DNA of 64,000 nt from Neobacillus drentensis (GCF_021560175.1 NZ_CP091110.1:4094501-4158500); one strand, 5' to 3'; numbered from the stretch's first letter, positions 43,169-52,823 are shown. The notes: generated from the sequence alone by a model not told the origin. Numbers and translations are program-made.

Positions 43169-45697
43169 TTATGATCTTTTTTTGGAAATTAACAAGGCGA
43201 TTTGGGCCATAATAAACGGCAATGATGATTTTCTTCTAAATGCCAAATATTTCGGTTCCCAAATATCAGTATATTTTTCATTAAACTTTCGAAGACCTTG
43301 AAAATGATAGATAAAGTGTCCATGCAAGAAAATTTGAGCAGCGATCTTTTCGCTCAAAAAAGAAAATTTTGACAGTCCTACGTTCGATAAGGGTGCCATT
43401 CCCATATTAAATCGCTGATACCCCTTTTGAATAGCCCAATCAATTACTGATAAGAAGAAAAAGTCTATAATTCCTTCCGGGGCAGACTGTTGAACCCTCA
43501 TTAGGTCCACCGAAACTGTCTTATAATCATCATATACATACATAATACTCATAAACCCGAGTATATGGTCTTCTTCATCTTTTACAATGGCAATCGGTGC
43601 TCGATTTAAATAATCTTCATTATAGAACCCAAGTGAAAATCCTTTTTCCCTTCGCCCCGAAAGCCATTCATCGGATATTTCCTTCAATTTGTCCAAGAGT
43701 ACATTTGAATGCGGAGGATATAGCATTTCAAAATAATATTGTTCGCCATTAAATTTATTTTTAAGGGTCCGTAACCCCTTCATTTTGTTTCCTTTAAGCG
43801 AAAAAGTCTTAAGGTCAACAAAAGCTTCTTCTCCTAATTTAAAAAATGCAAAACCATGACCATGTAAGTATGGGAGCATATCATCGCTTACTTGGTAGAA
43901 AACGGGTGTATAGCCGTGTAAATCAGCGACCTCTTGAAATTCTTCAATGGCACTCGAAAAGTCATGTTTCTCACCAACTGGATCACCAAGGATAATTAAT
44001 TTATCCGCATATTTTTGGAAAGAGATTAAAACATTTCTCTTACTATTCCAATAAATATATTTATCATGGAGGAATATCAAATGGGTTAACACCTTGCCAG
44101 GAAAAGCGGTTACATGATTTATGATTTCTTGTTCATGATCAATCGACCTTTCAAGGTTCCACTTTTTCGGCAGGCTAATTAAATAACCAATAAAGAGAAT
44201 ACTTAAGGCGATAATTAGGCCAATAATTGCACTTGAAAACAAGTCCCGGTAATCAACAATCACATACGGGATAAACTTCTTAGGTATGGTAATTTTCGCA
44301 TTTGGCAAATTAAAGTACCCGATTAATATATACATAGAAGTAACAATCAAAACAATCGTCACATCAAAGATGGTTTTACCCCAAGTTAGCACATAGCTTT
44401 CACGATAAAATTGCCCTTTTGACATTCTTAGCAGGAGGGCAACAACGATTAAAAAAACAGCTTCCTCGTAATCAATTCCTTTAAAAATAGAGAATAACGC
44501 GGCCAGAATTAGTGCAAGCATCGTTAAATCATAGGTTCTTTTAACACTGTATTCTATTCCGCGCGATAGCCCCAGTAACAAAAATCCAGCCGCAACGGAT
44601 AACTGATGTGACACATTGATGATCGGAAATGACAAAAGTTCCTGAGCAATTCTGAGCCTCGACATAATTCCTGGTACACTGGCAGACAACAGCAGGATTA
44701 GGCCAGACAGAAAGACTAGCATAGTTAAAATAACATGGCTTAGGCCTTGAATAATCGCTTTAGGAAGATTATTCCACAACTGATTCCATCGTTGCCAATA
44801 AAGTCGCACAAAAAAGACTAAGCTGATTAAAAACGGGATGAAATAATAGCCAATTCGGTAAAACAATAGAAGGATCAGTACTTTTTCATCCGGAATATGC
44901 AAATCCTGCATTCCCCAAAGAAAAACCAAATCAAATGAACCAAGGCCGCCAGGAATCATACTAATAATCCCCGCACAGGCAGCAACAATATAAATGGGGA
45001 ACAAATCAAGGAATGAGATTTGAATTCCTAGTATCTTTGTTAAGACAAAAATAGCCGTAAATACCGCAAACCATTCTATTACTGAAACGATGACCAACCC
45101 AACAGTATTCTTAAGTGTAAGTCTATACTGATTGTCTTTACCGGATTTTATTATATGTATTACTATAAAGATAGGTAGATATAAGCTTACACCCAAGACG
45201 GCGAAATAAAGCCATTTTGTGTCTATAAACAATGGAAAATTTCGATAGTTAATGGTTACAATCCATGAAAGGAAAGAGATCCCTGTTAAGTAAAATAAGG
45301 AAACCGTGGCAATAACCCCAAGAAGTTTACGCTTATCCCCTTCAAGCTTATGAAAAAAATAGGTTCTCAGCATGGCACCAATCAATCCACCGAACCCGAT
45401 TAAATTTGAGAAAGAATTCGCAATAAATGATTGCTCAACTAACTCTCTTTTTGATACTTTTGTCTTCAAAATTTTAACTAAAATCACATCGTATAAAACC
45501 ATTGGCAATACAGCTGCAAAAGTAACGACAAAGATTAATAATAACAACCAAATATTGAGATGATGGATCTCACCTTTTAGTAAGTGGGTATTAATGTTTC
45601 CAGTGAATTTCTTCATTTCAATGAGAGCGAAAATTAATAAGAACACAGGAAAAACAAATTTTACAACTTTTAGCACTTTTTCTTTTCTAATCCCCAA
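43169..45697 (-). CDS. mprF: Lysylphosphatidylglycerol synthetase/flippase MprF
   Basis: An 842-residue bifunctional membrane protein. It transfers lysine (or alanine) from aminoacyl-tRNA to phosphatidylglycerol and flips the product outward, lowering the negative surface charge and raising resistance to cationic peptides. The flippase domain has about 14 helices (residues 1-500; SMIPGGLGSFDLVFLWG is typical). The cytoplasmic synthase domain is the DUF2156/GNAT-fold C-terminal third (WNSKRNVLISFQKYADKLII, DEWLSGRREKGFSLGFYNE, FNMGMAPLSNVG). The most likely start is TTG at 45697, eight bases after AGGTGG; GTG at 45709 overlaps that site. Single-gene unit. Confidence 0.9.
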   Translation of the reverse strand: MGIRKEKVLKVVKFVFPVFLLIFALIEMKKFTGNINTHLLKGEIHHLNIWLLLLIFVVTFAAVLPMVLYDVILVKILKTKVSKRELVEQSFIANSFSNLIGFGGLIGAMLRTYFFHKLEGDKRKLLGVIATVSLFYLTGISFLSWIVTINYRNFPLFIDTKWLYFAVLGVSLYLPIFIVIHIIKSGKDNQYRLTLKNTVGLVIVSVIEWFAVFTAIFVLTKILGIQISFLDLFPIYIVAACAGIISMIPGGLGSFDLVFLWGMQDLHIPDEKVLILLLFYRIGYYFIPFLISLVFFVRLYWQRWNQLWNNLPKAIIQGLSHVILTMLVFLSGLILLLSASVPGIMSRLRIAQELLSFPIINVSHQLSVAAGFLLLGLSRGIEYSVKRTYDLTMLALILAALFSIFKGIDYEEAVFLIVVALLLRMSKGQFYRESYVLTWGKTIFDVTIVLIVTSMYILIGYFNLPNAKITIPKKFIPYVIVDYRDLFSSAIIGLIIALSILFIGYLISLPKKWNLERSIDHEQEIINHVTAFPGKVLTHLIFLHDKYIYWNSKRNVLISFQKYADKLIILGDPVGEKHDFSSAIEEFQEVADLHGYTPVFYQVSDDMLPYLHGHGFAFFKLGEEAFVDLKTFSLKGNKMKGLRTLKNKFNGEQYYFEMLYPPHSNVLLDKLKEISDEWLSGRREKGFSLGFYNEDYLNRAPIAIVKDEEDHILGFMSIMYVYDDYKTVSVDLMRVQQSAPEGIIDFFFLSVIDWAIQKGYQRFNMGMAPLSNVGLSKFSFLSEKIAAQIFLHGHFIYHFQGLRKFNEKYTDIWEPKYLAFRRKSSLPFIMAQIALLISKKRS

Positions 45698-45944
45698 CCA
45701 GATTACCACCTATTTTTTCATTCCTGTTTTTACTATAAACTCTCCACAGCGAAAAACAAAGTAATATCTTTAACTACAAGGACATTTAGTCATATTTTAG
45801 ACAGATAATTGGCTATTCAACCGCTCTTATTTCAAGCAGTGATTCCCTATGGCTCAATTTGTTCAAAAAATTTTTAAAATGAGACAAGTTTTCCAACCTT
45901 CTTAGCATAAATATTAATAGAACAAAAAAAGAGGAGGTTTGCAG

Positions 45945-46397
45945 GTGAGATTCGTAGTCTTTAAAAAGGAGACCCTGCTATTTTTTTTAGCAGTCGGTAT
46001 CGTCTTAGCAAGTATTTCTGCCTGGTTCATGTTAAAAGCAGGAGATACAACGGTATTTAATCAACAACCTGACCATAAAACTCGTCAGATCCACATGGTG
46101 ACAGGAGAATTTAAGACCACGATGAAGGACGGTAAAGAAATAGAAGCGTATCGCTGGGATCCAGGTACCATTGTCTTAAAAAAGGGAGAAAAAGTAAACT
46201 TGATTATAAGTGGAATTAATGGGGCTGAGCACCCATTTTACATTGAAGGGACTACGTTGAAAGGAACTGTAAAAAAAGGGCAAGATACCCTCGTTCCCCT
46301 TCAATTTCAAAAAGAAGGAACTTATCGATTAATTTGTGAAGTACATCCTGACCGAGCTCACAACGGTCCAATGATTGCCTATATTGTCGTCAATTAG
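45945..46397 (+). CDS. Membrane-anchored cupredoxin-domain protein
   Basis: A 150-residue protein: signal anchor (TLLFFLAVGIVLASISAWFM), then a cupredoxin domain at about 45-150. Copper ligands are apparent: His in GAEHPFYIEG, then Cys, His and Met in ICEVHPDRAHNGPMI, a plastocyanin/nitrosocyanin-like set. It probably carries electrons or copper outside the membrane, perhaps for nitrogen-oxide reduction or oxidase assembly, given the nitrate genes and Sco in this window; this is inference. The start is GTG at 45945, seven bases after GAGGAGG. Confidence 0.78.
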   Translation: MRFVVFKKETLLFFLAVGIVLASISAWFMLKAGDTTVFNQQPDHKTRQIHMVTGEFKTTMKDGKEIEAYRWDPGTIVLKKGEKVNLIISGINGAEHPFYIEGTTLKGTVKKGQDTLVPLQFQKEGTYRLICEVHPDRAHNGPMIAYIVVN

Positions 46398-46722
46398 TAG
46401 CAGGAGATAGCTTTCCTGCTTTTTCAATTGGCAAACAGTTCTGTACTACATAGTTTTCACTATTAATACGCTGATATTGTTGATTTCTTTCTATATAACA
46501 GTTTTCTATTTACTCATTTATTTTATAGTACAGTTTCACTTATCTTATAATCAATGTTCATATAATATTCATAAACACCTTTAAAAAACCCTTAAATTCA
46601 ACGGGTTCACAATTCCTTAACAATTAGTGTATTTTTTATCATATTTCGCCTGTTATACTAGGGTCATGAAATAAATAACTTTCTGTTATATATTCTTCTA
46701 CTAATTTAAGAGGTGAAAGATA
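46398..46722 (+). promoter_or_regulatory. Upstream region of pflB, 325 bp
   Basis: No gene is seen. An extended -10, TGTTATACT (46651-46659), is the best promoter candidate, without a good -35, which suggests an activator. I searched for FNR (TGTGA-N6-TCACA) and Rex (TTGTGA-N6-TCACAA) palindromes here and found none convincing; TTCACAA at 46606 is a lone half-site. Confidence 0.4.
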
Positions 46723-48948
46723 ATGGAACAATGGCAGGGATTTAACAAAGGAACTTGGTCAAAAGAAATCAATGTACGCGATTTTATTTTAAGAAACTAT
46801 AAACAATATGAGGGCGATGACTCCTTCTTAGCACCCGCAACCGATGCAACAAACAAGCTTTGGGAACAAGTAATGCTATTAACGAAGCAAGAACGTGAAA
46901 ATGGCGGTGTCCTTGATATGGACACAGAAACAGTTTCTACGATTACCTCACATGGTCCAGGATACTTAGATGAAGATCTAGAAAAAGTTGTAGGCGTTCA
47001 AACAGATAAACCGTTTAATCGGTCTCTCCAGCCGTTCGGTGGTATTCGTATGGCTAAGCAAGCATGTGCTTCATACGGATATGAATTAAATCCAGAAATT
47101 GAAAAGATCTTCACTGATTTCCGTAAAACTCATAACCAAGGTGTTTTTGATGCATATACAGACGAAATGGCGCTAGCTCGTAAAGCAGCTATTATTACAG
47201 GGCTTCCTGATGCATACGGCCGTGGCCGAATAATAGGCGACTATCGTCGTGTTGCTTTATACGGTGTGGATTTCCTAATAAAACAAAAACAGTTAGACAA
47301 AAAAAACACCAGCAATGTCATGACTGAAGATAATATGCGACTTCGTGAAGAGATAGCAGAACAAATCCGCGCCTTAAATGAATTAAAGGAACTGGGCACA
47401 AGTTATGGTTTTGACCTATCCCGCCCTGCACAAAATGCACAAGAGGCATTTCAATGGTTATACCTTGGCTATCTAGCAGCTATTAAAGAACAAAACGGTG
47501 CTGCAATGAGCCTAGGCCGTACCTCAACATTCTTAGATATTTATATCGAAAGAGATTTAGAAAATGGTATATTAACAGAAACTGAAGCACAAGAAATCGT
47601 TGATCACTTCATCATGAAGCTTCGTTTAGTAAAATTTGCACGTACACCTGATTATAACGAGTTATTTAGTGGTGACCCAACATGGGTAACTGAATCTATT
47701 GGTGGTATGACATCTGACGGACGTTCACTTGTAACGAAAAGCTCTTTCCGCTTCCTTCATACTTTGGATAACTTAGGGGCAGCTCCTGAACCAAACTTGA
47801 CTGTTTTATGGTCACCATCATTACCAGAGAATTTTAAGAATTATTGTGCTAACATGTCTATTAAAACTAGCTCAATCCAATATGAAAATGATGAAATAAT
47901 GCGTCCTGAGTATGGTGATGATTACGGAATTGCCTGCTGTGTATCAGCGATGGAAATCGGTAAACAAATGCAATTCTTTGGCGCTCGTGCAAATCTTGCT
48001 AAAGCCCTTCTATATGCTATTAACGGTGGTGTCGATGAAAAATTAAAAATCCAAGTGGGACCACAATATCGACCAATTACATCAGATGTGCTAAATTATG
48101 ATGAAGTTATGGCGAAATTTGACCAGATGATGGATTGGCTTGCAGGTCTTTACATTAATACATTGAATGTTATTCACTATATGCATGATAAATATAGCTA
48201 TGAAAGAATTGAAATGGCCTTACATGACACGAAAATCCTTAGAACTATGGCAACAGGTATTGCAGGATTAAGTGTTGCAGCCGACTCATTAAGTGCTATT
48301 AAATATGGCGAAGTCAAAGTGATTCGTGATGAAAACGGTCTAGCAGTTGACTTTGAAACAACCGGTGACTTTCCTAAATACGGCAATAACGATGATCGTG
48401 TTGACAGCATTGCTGTTGAACTTGTTGAAACCTTTATGAAAAAATTACGTAAGCATGGAACGTATCGTGATTCCCTTCATACTTTATCAGTTTTAACGAT
48501 TACTTCTAACGTAGTTTACGGAAAGAAAACAGGAAACACACCTGATGGCCGTCGTGCTGGTGAGCCATTCGCACCAGGGGCTAACCCAATGCATGGCCGT
48601 GACACAAAAGGAACATTAGCTTCCCTTTCTTCTGTTGCTAAGCTTCCATATGCCTATGCAATGGACGGAATTTCAAATACATTCTCAATCGTTCCTAAAG
48701 CACTAGGGAAAGAAGAAGAAAACAGAATCCGGAATCTTGTATCTATCTTAGATGGTTATTCCATTAAAAACGGACACCATTTAAATGTTAACGTCTTTAA
48801 TAGAGAAACATTAATTGATGCGATGGAGCATCCTGAGTTATATCCACAATTAACTATTCGTGTATCAGGATACGCTGTAAACTTTATTAAATTAACTAAA
48901 GAACAACAGCTCGATGTTATTAACCGTACCTTCCACGAATCTTTGTAA
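46723..48948 (+). CDS. pflB: Pyruvate formate-lyase
   Basis: A 741-residue glycyl-radical enzyme that splits pyruvate with CoA into acetyl-CoA and formate in the absence of oxygen. The two active-site cysteines are Cys405-Cys406 in [12 protein letters not shown], and the radical glycine is Gly716 in RVSGYAVNF. The substrate-binding loop [17 protein letters not shown] is also present. AGAGGTG stands eight bases before the ATG. The activating enzyme gene follows 64 nt after the stop, in the usual order. The formate produced could be used by the formate dehydrogenase at 22788-24848. Confidence 0.95.
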   Translation: MEQWQGFNKGTWSKEINVRDFILRNYKQYEGDDSFLAPATDATNKLWEQVMLLTKQERENGGVLDMDTETVSTITSHGPGYLDEDLEKVVGVQTDKPFNRSLQPFGGIRMAKQACASYGYELNPEIEKIFTDFRKTHNQGVFDAYTDEMALARKAAIITGLPDAYGRGRIIGDYRRVALYGVDFLIKQKQLDKKNTSNVMTEDNMRLREEIAEQIRALNELKELGTSYGFDLSRPAQNAQEAFQWLYLGYLAAIKEQNGAAMSLGRTSTFLDIYIERDLENGILTETEAQEIVDHFIMKLRLVKFARTPDYNELFSGDPTWVTESIGGMTSDGRSLVTKSSFRFLHTLDNLGAAPEPNLTVLWSPSLPENFKNYCANMSIKTSSIQYENDEIMRPEYGDDYGIACCVSAMEIGKQMQFFGARANLAKALLYAINGGVDEKLKIQVGPQYRPITSDVLNYDEVMAKFDQMMDWLAGLYINTLNVIHYMHDKYSYERIEMALHDTKILRTMATGIAGLSVAADSLSAIKYGEVKVIRDENGLAVDFETTGDFPKYGNNDDRVDSIAVELVETFMKKLRKHGTYRDSLHTLSVLTITSNVVYGKKTGNTPDGRRAGEPFAPGANPMHGRDTKGTLASLSSVAKLPYAYAMDGISNTFSIVPKALGKEEENRIRNLVSILDGYSIKNGHHLNVNVFNRETLIDAMEHPELYPQLTIRVSGYAVNFIKLTKEQQLDVINRTFHESL

Positions 48949-49012
48949 TTAAAACTAATTGGAGTTCCCTTCTCTTAGGGGGCTCCTGCTTAAAAATAAG
49001 GGGGACATCATC

Positions 49013-49762
49013 ATGATGGGAAATATTCATTCTATTGAAACATTAGGGACAGTTGATGGACCAGGAATTCGTTATGTGATTTTTACACAGGGCTGCTTAT
49101 TGCGCTGCCAGTTTTGCCATAACGCAGATACTTGGGAAATCGGTTCCGGAAAACAGATGTCTGTTTCTGAAATCATGGATGATCTCTCAAGTTATCTTCC
49201 TTTCATCGAATCATCTGGCGGTGGGATCACTGTAAGCGGCGGGGAGCCTTTATTGCAAATTCCCTTTCTTACTGAGCTATTCAAAGAGTGTAAAAAGAAA
49301 GGAATTCATACCACCATCGATTCATCCGGAGGCTGTTTTTCCCACTCCAAGCTCTTTATTGAACAACTAGAAGAACTTCTACCATATACAGATCTAGTGT
49401 TACTTGATTTAAAACATATCAACCGAAAAAAACATATTCAACTGACTGGTATGGCGAATGATCACATCCTTGAATTTGCTAAGTTTTTATCCGATCGGAA
49501 GGTTCCGATTTGGGTACGTCATGTCCTTGTACCAACTGTTACCGATGATCCAGAGGATTTGCAAAAACTTGGAGAATTCATTGGGACACTAGAGAATGTT
49601 TTGAAAATCGAAATTCTTCCCTATCACAAACTTGGAGTTTACAAATGGGAAGCACTTGGCCATGAATATCCACTAAAAGATGTCGAGCCGCCAACAGAGG
49701 AGAAAGTGGAATTTGCCTATAAGATGTTGACAGCCCATTGGAAACTATTATTACAACACTGA
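49013..49762 (+). CDS. pflA: Pyruvate formate-lyase activating enzyme
   Basis: A 249-residue radical-SAM enzyme that abstracts hydrogen from the Gly of pyruvate formate-lyase. The cluster motif CLLRCQFC (C-x3-C-x2-C) and the glycine-rich SAM site (GGGITVSGGEPLLQ) are plain. The start is the ATG at 49013, eight bases after AAGGGGG; the next codon is also ATG. It lies directly behind pflB, is probably co-transcribed and ends in a terminator. Confidence 0.93.
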   Translation: MMGNIHSIETLGTVDGPGIRYVIFTQGCLLRCQFCHNADTWEIGSGKQMSVSEIMDDLSSYLPFIESSGGGITVSGGEPLLQIPFLTELFKECKKKGIHTTIDSSGGCFSHSKLFIEQLEELLPYTDLVLLDLKHINRKKHIQLTGMANDHILEFAKFLSDRKVPIWVRHVLVPTVTDDPEDLQKLGEFIGTLENVLKIEILPYHKLGVYKWEALGHEYPLKDVEPPTEEKVEFAYKMLTAHWKLLLQH

Positions 49763-49787
49763 TTCATAGGATCAGTGTTTTTTTTCC
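49755..49787 (+). terminator. Terminator of the pfl operon
   Basis: ACACTGATTC pairs with GGATCAGTGT around a short loop, and TTTTTTT follows; the pflA stop lies inside the hairpin. Confidence 0.8.
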
Positions 49788-49845
49788 AAAAATTAAGAAC
49801 TTTGTTTCTTCTGCATTTTTCTTTCTATTAATTATTTATTAATTA

Positions 49846-50005
49846 GGCTGTGTTAATCTTGAATGTTGATTTCCGCTCCAGGCGGCTTCGCTTTCCGCGG
49901 GCGTGCCGGGGAGCCTCCTCGGCCCCGTACTCCCGCAGGAGTCTTCGCCGCCTTCCGCTCCAATCAACATGCTAAAAATCAACAACAATAATCTTTAACA
50001 CAGCC
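49846..50005. mobile_element. 160-bp MITE-like palindromic element with 8-bp target duplication
   Basis: Terminal inverted repeats GGCTGTGTTAA stand at both ends; flanking ATTAATTA is present on both sides (49838-49845 and 50006-50013). The interior is GC-rich and palindromic (TTGATTTCCGCTCC on one side, GGAGCGGAA with a nearby TTGATT on the other strand). It codes for nothing. Sequences of this kind are common in Bacillus genomes; mobilisation would need a transposase elsewhere. Confidence 0.85.
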
Positions 50006-50233
50006 ATTAATTATGGAATTATTCTACCGAGCTTATTACGTTGCTCGATACAATTACCTATTGGTCATAAAACAAACGTATATTTCAACCTGAGTTATAT
50101 TAGGATATTAGTAAAAGTCATCTAAACTATTAGCAATGTCTTCATTTTATGGGATTTAGACAGTGATAAAATTGATTCTTTTCGGTTTCTCCTATATACT
50201 CATATCATTGGTATTTAAGTGAGGTGATAATTT

Positions 50234-50539
50234 TTGTTCCAATTGCTGATTGATCTTTCCGATATAAATGCTCTAAATGCCCTTTACGTAAGTATTTTTC
50301 TTGGAATCACATTAAAGTTTTTGTGGGCTTGGGGTGTAGAATATACTTTTTTCGGTTCTCTTTCTGAATCTGCAAACACAAAAATTAATTACCCGCTCGT
50401 CTTCTGCCGGAATCAAAATAGTATTAACGGAAGCTTTATTCTGAAAAGAATTGTTAAATATATTCGTAGAAAAGAATGTTCGCAGGATGATTCTGATGAA
50501 CCAATTTCCTTCCTTATATCCAACCACATAATATACTAA
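50234..50539 (+). CDS. mifM: MifM-like translational-arrest sensor peptide
   Basis: A 101-residue peptide directly upstream of yidC2. One N-terminal membrane helix (NALYVSIFLGITLKFLWAWG) is followed by a basic arrest-like region, KRIVKYIRRKECSQ, and an acidic cluster DDSDEP at residues 85-90. B. subtilis MifM has the same plan: a membrane segment monitored by SpoIIIJ/YidC, then R-I-x-x-W-I and an acidic cluster near residues 86-89 where ribosomes stall. Here R-I-x-x-Y-I is found at 72-77. The start is TTG at 50234 after GAGGTG. Its 3' end carries the sequence that pairs with the yidC2 ribosome binding site. Confidence 0.75.
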   Translation: MFQLLIDLSDINALNALYVSIFLGITLKFLWAWGVEYTFFGSLSESANTKINYPLVFCRNQNSINGSFILKRIVKYIRRKECSQDDSDEPISFLISNHIIY

Positions 50540-50557
50540 GACATTTTAGGAGGAAAT
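50504..50557 (+). promoter_or_regulatory. Stem-loop hiding the yidC2 ribosome binding site
   Basis: ATTTCCTTCCT (50504-50514), inside the mifM-like gene, pairs with AGGAGGAAAT (50548-50557), the ribosome binding site of yidC2, with one bulged T and a 33-nt loop holding the mifM stop. A ribosome stalled at codons 85-89 (50486-50500) would cover the 5' arm and free the site. Confidence 0.75.
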
Positions 50558-51358
50558 ATGAAAAAGAATCGATCTTCACTTATACTTGCAGCTATGTTTA
50601 TTTTGTCTACTTTATTATTGTCTGCTTGTTCATCACAAGCGCATACAACAACTACTACTAATAAGACAGGGTTTTTTCAAACCTATTTTGTCTATCCTTT
50701 CTCGACGATTATCCATTCAACCGCAGAATTTTTTGGTGGAAACTATGGTTTGGCGATCATCGTGGTTACCCTGGTAATTAGACTTATATTAATGCCATTA
50801 ATGCTAAAGCAATACAAAAATCAAACGGTTATGAAAGAAAAAATGGATGGTTTAAAGCCTGAAATGGATGCCATTCAAAAGAAAATGAAGACCGAGAAGG
50901 ACCCTAAAAAGAAACAAGAACTACAAGCTGAAATGATGGGACTTTATCAAAAACATGGTGTTAATCCACTCAATATGGGATGTTTACCTATTCTTATTCA
51001 AATGCCAATCTTAACAGCCTTTTATTATGCCATTCGCGGATCACAGGAAATTGCAACTCATCAGTTCTTATGGTTTAATTTAGGACACTCAGATATCGTT
51101 ATTACGATTATCGCTGGACTAGTTTACTACTTCCAATTCAAGGTATCCCAGTCAAACATGCCAACGGCCCAGCAGCAACAAATGAAAATGATGGGCTTGA
51201 TGTCGCCGCTAATGATTGTAATGTTTTCTTTTAACGCCCCAGCTGCTCTTCCTCTTTATTGGGTTGTCGGCGGGTTATTCCTTACACTTCAAACTTTGGT
51301 AGGCCGGAAGTTATATCAATCCAAAAAACCAATTGAAACACCTGCTCACCAAAAGTAA
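50558..51358 (+). CDS. yidC: Membrane protein insertase YidC/Oxa1, second paralogue (YqjG/YidC2 type)
   Basis: A 266-residue insertase. The lipoprotein signal has the lipobox LLSAC (Cys near residue 24). Five membrane segments follow, with the conserved hydrophilic-groove Arg in VTLVIRLILMPL, a cytoplasmic charged hairpin (MKTEKDPKKKQELQAEMM) and NMGCLPILIQMPILTAFYYA. It inserts membrane proteins with or without Sec. The MifM-like leader marks it as the inducible YqjG-type copy made when the main YidC (SpoIIIJ) is limiting. The ATG is four bases after AGGAGG. Confidence 0.92.
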   Translation: MKKNRSSLILAAMFILSTLLLSACSSQAHTTTTTNKTGFFQTYFVYPFSTIIHSTAEFFGGNYGLAIIVVTLVIRLILMPLMLKQYKNQTVMKEKMDGLKPEMDAIQKKMKTEKDPKKKQELQAEMMGLYQKHGVNPLNMGCLPILIQMPILTAFYYAIRGSQEIATHQFLWFNLGHSDIVITIIAGLVYYFQFKVSQSNMPTAQQQQMKMMGLMSPLMIVMFSFNAPAALPLYWVVGGLFLTLQTLVGRKLYQSKKPIETPAHQK

Positions 51359-51365
51359 ATAAAAT

Positions 51366-51402
51366 AAAAAAGAAGCGTTGACTCAATGCTTCTTTTTTAT
51401 TT
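51366..51402 (+). terminator. Terminator of the mifM-yidC unit
   Basis: AAAAGAAGCGTTG pairs with AATGCTTCTTTT around ACTC, followed by T residues. Confidence 0.85.
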
Positions 51403-51534
51403 TGTAAAAATTTCTTATAAAAAGGATCTCTTCCCCATGACTATTTTTATTGTGACCTAATGAATAGGATAATTTCTTCTGAATTAGGAATCCTATCTCT
51501 AGGTGTGATTTAGTCCAAAGGAGTGCTTACATAA

Positions 51535-52125
51535 ATGAAAAAAAGATTGTTTGTAACAATAACTCTAATCTTTTCTTTGTATATAGCGGGCTGTTCAAAG
51601 AATAATGTAGATGATGATCTTACAAAACAGAAGCTTGACCCCAGGAAAACAGAATCAGCAAAAGTCAATTATAATACACCAGCTCATGGTGGCCCCGCCA
51701 TTACAAGCGTCGATACAAGCGATCCGGAAATAGATCGGCAGAGAAATCATAACAAACACTCTACAAACACACAAATTCAATATGACACTTCTAAGATAAT
51801 AGTTGCAAATCGAGCAGCAGATAGGGTTACTGATTTATCTAGGATTGAACGAGCAAACATCATTGTCACCGATAATAATGCATACGTCGCTGTGAAAATG
51901 GCGGATTCTACTTATAATCAGTTAACAGCAACAACCAGAAGTAAAATTACAAGGGCAGTAAAATCTGTTGATGGGAATATCGACAATGTCTATATTTCGG
52001 AAAATCGGCAATTCTATAAACGAATGTCAAGTTATACTCGGGATATTCGATCTGGACGAACCAATTCCGATTTCATCGATAGGTTTTCTGATACGATCCG
52101 CAGAGTATTCCCAGATGCTCGTTAA
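51535..52125 (+). CDS. YhcN/YlaJ family sporulation lipoprotein
   Basis: A 196-residue lipoprotein with the lipobox YIAGC (Cys at residue 19). After a polar linker, the YhcN/YlaJ domain runs from about 85 to the end (ANRAADRVTDLSRIERANII, VTDNNAYVAVKM, VKSVDGNIDNVYISENRQF). Members sit in the forespore inner membrane and affect germination or outgrowth. GGAG lies 11 bases before the ATG. It is a single-gene unit with a strong terminator. Confidence 0.85.
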   Translation: MKKRLFVTITLIFSLYIAGCSKNNVDDDLTKQKLDPRKTESAKVNYNTPAHGGPAITSVDTSDPEIDRQRNHNKHSTNTQIQYDTSKIIVANRAADRVTDLSRIERANIIVTDNNAYVAVKMADSTYNQLTATTRSKITRAVKSVDGNIDNVYISENRQFYKRMSSYTRDIRSGRTNSDFIDRFSDTIRRVFPDAR

Positions 52126-52137
52126 TCATTATCCATG

Positions 52138-52176
52138 TACCAGCTGTCTGAAGATTGTTGTTTCAGACAGCTGGTT
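52138..52176 (+). terminator. Terminator of the YhcN/YlaJ-like gene
   Basis: CCAGCTGTCTGAA pairs with TTCAGACAGCTGG around about 8 nt, followed by TTTTATTTTT. Confidence 0.9.
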
Positions 52177-52202
52177 TTATTTTTACATCCGAGCTTCATA
52201 AA

Positions 52203-52236
52203 AGAAGACTGGAGGCTACACCTCACAGTCTTGTTT
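52203..52236 (-). terminator. Terminator of the DUF6501-like gene
   Basis: AAGACTG pairs with CAGTCTT, with an inner GAGG/CCTC stem, followed by CTTTTATG on the minus strand. Confidence 0.65.
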
Positions 52237-52240
52237 GATT

Positions 52241-52444
52241 CTATGCATCTTGAAAATATTCCTTGTAAAATCCGCCCACTTTACCAGAATTATCGATAAT
52301 GTAATAAAACTCTTCTGTTTCATTTTTTACATCATAAATTTCTCCTTTTGTTAAAGCATTATGAACGAGATATTTTTTTGCATCTGTATGAACGCATTTT
52401 ACTTTCTTAATTGTCTCACGATCTTTCCATGATAAATGAATCAT
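52241..52444 (-). CDS. DUF6501-like small protein, 67 residues
   Basis: A soluble protein: MIHLSWKDRETIKKVKCVHT, then ALTKGEIYDVKNETEEFYYI and IDNSGKVGGFYKEYF. I recognise this as a conserved Bacillaceae family of unknown function (DUF6501 as I recall). The pattern of GxxYxVxxxTxExYxIxDxxGxxxGxYxxxF suggests a small SH3-like barrel. The start is the ATG at 52442-52444, with GGACGGTGG upstream; the longer frame has no ribosome binding site. It is monocistronic and divergent from sda. Confidence 0.75.
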   Translation of the reverse strand: MIHLSWKDRETIKKVKCVHTDAKKYLVHNALTKGEIYDVKNETEEFYYIIDNSGKVGGFYKEYFQDA

Positions 52445-52627
52445 TACTGCCACCGTCCTTTCGGTCTTTGTCCAAGTTCTAGTATAATCAATTGATCCGG
52501 TGGTGTGCAACAATATGATGATTCCTTAACCGAAATTGTAAAATTTGAGTTCTCAAATCTCAGTTAAACTATTACAATAGTAAAAACTGAATAAACAATC
52601 CATTTTTTTAAGGAGGGCATTCTTAAA

Positions 52628-52756
52628 TTGAAAATTATGAGTAACGAGCAGTTGATTATTTCATATCGGGATGCATTAAAATCTGGAGAAAAGGAATGGA
52701 TTAAACTTTTAAAAGATGAAATAAAGCGCAGAGGTCTAAGACTGCTGAAAACCTAG
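52628..52756 (+). CDS. sda: Sporulation histidine kinase inhibitor Sda
   Basis: A 42-residue helical hairpin protein: MKIMSNEQLIISYRDALKSG, then EKEWIKLLKDEIKRRGLRLL. It matches Sda (LSDELLIESYxxA...xxFIxLIxxEIKRR), which binds the dimerisation domain of KinA-type kinases and blocks sporulation when DNA replication is disturbed. The start is TTG at 52628, ten bases after AGGAGGG; the internal ATG would be too far from it. A terminator follows. In B. subtilis sda is under DnaA control; no clear DnaA box cluster was found in the short upstream region. Confidence 0.87.
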   Translation: MKIMSNEQLIISYRDALKSGEKEWIKLLKDEIKRRGLRLLKT

Positions 52757-52776
52757 ACCTAGGAAAGAACCCAAAA

Positions 52777-52808
52777 TAAACCGCTGAACAAATTCAGCGG
52801 TTTTTATA
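52777..52808 (+). terminator. Terminator of sda
   Basis: AAACCGCTGAA pairs with TTCAGCGGTTT around CAAA, with T residues behind. It is usable from both strands. Confidence 0.8.
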
Positions 52809-52823
52809 TTCCTTCATGAAGTA

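Noticed and set aside
46560..46700. FNR or Rex operator before pflB
   Set aside because: Only a single TTCACAA half-site was found, and it is not at a promoter-consistent distance from the TATACT box.
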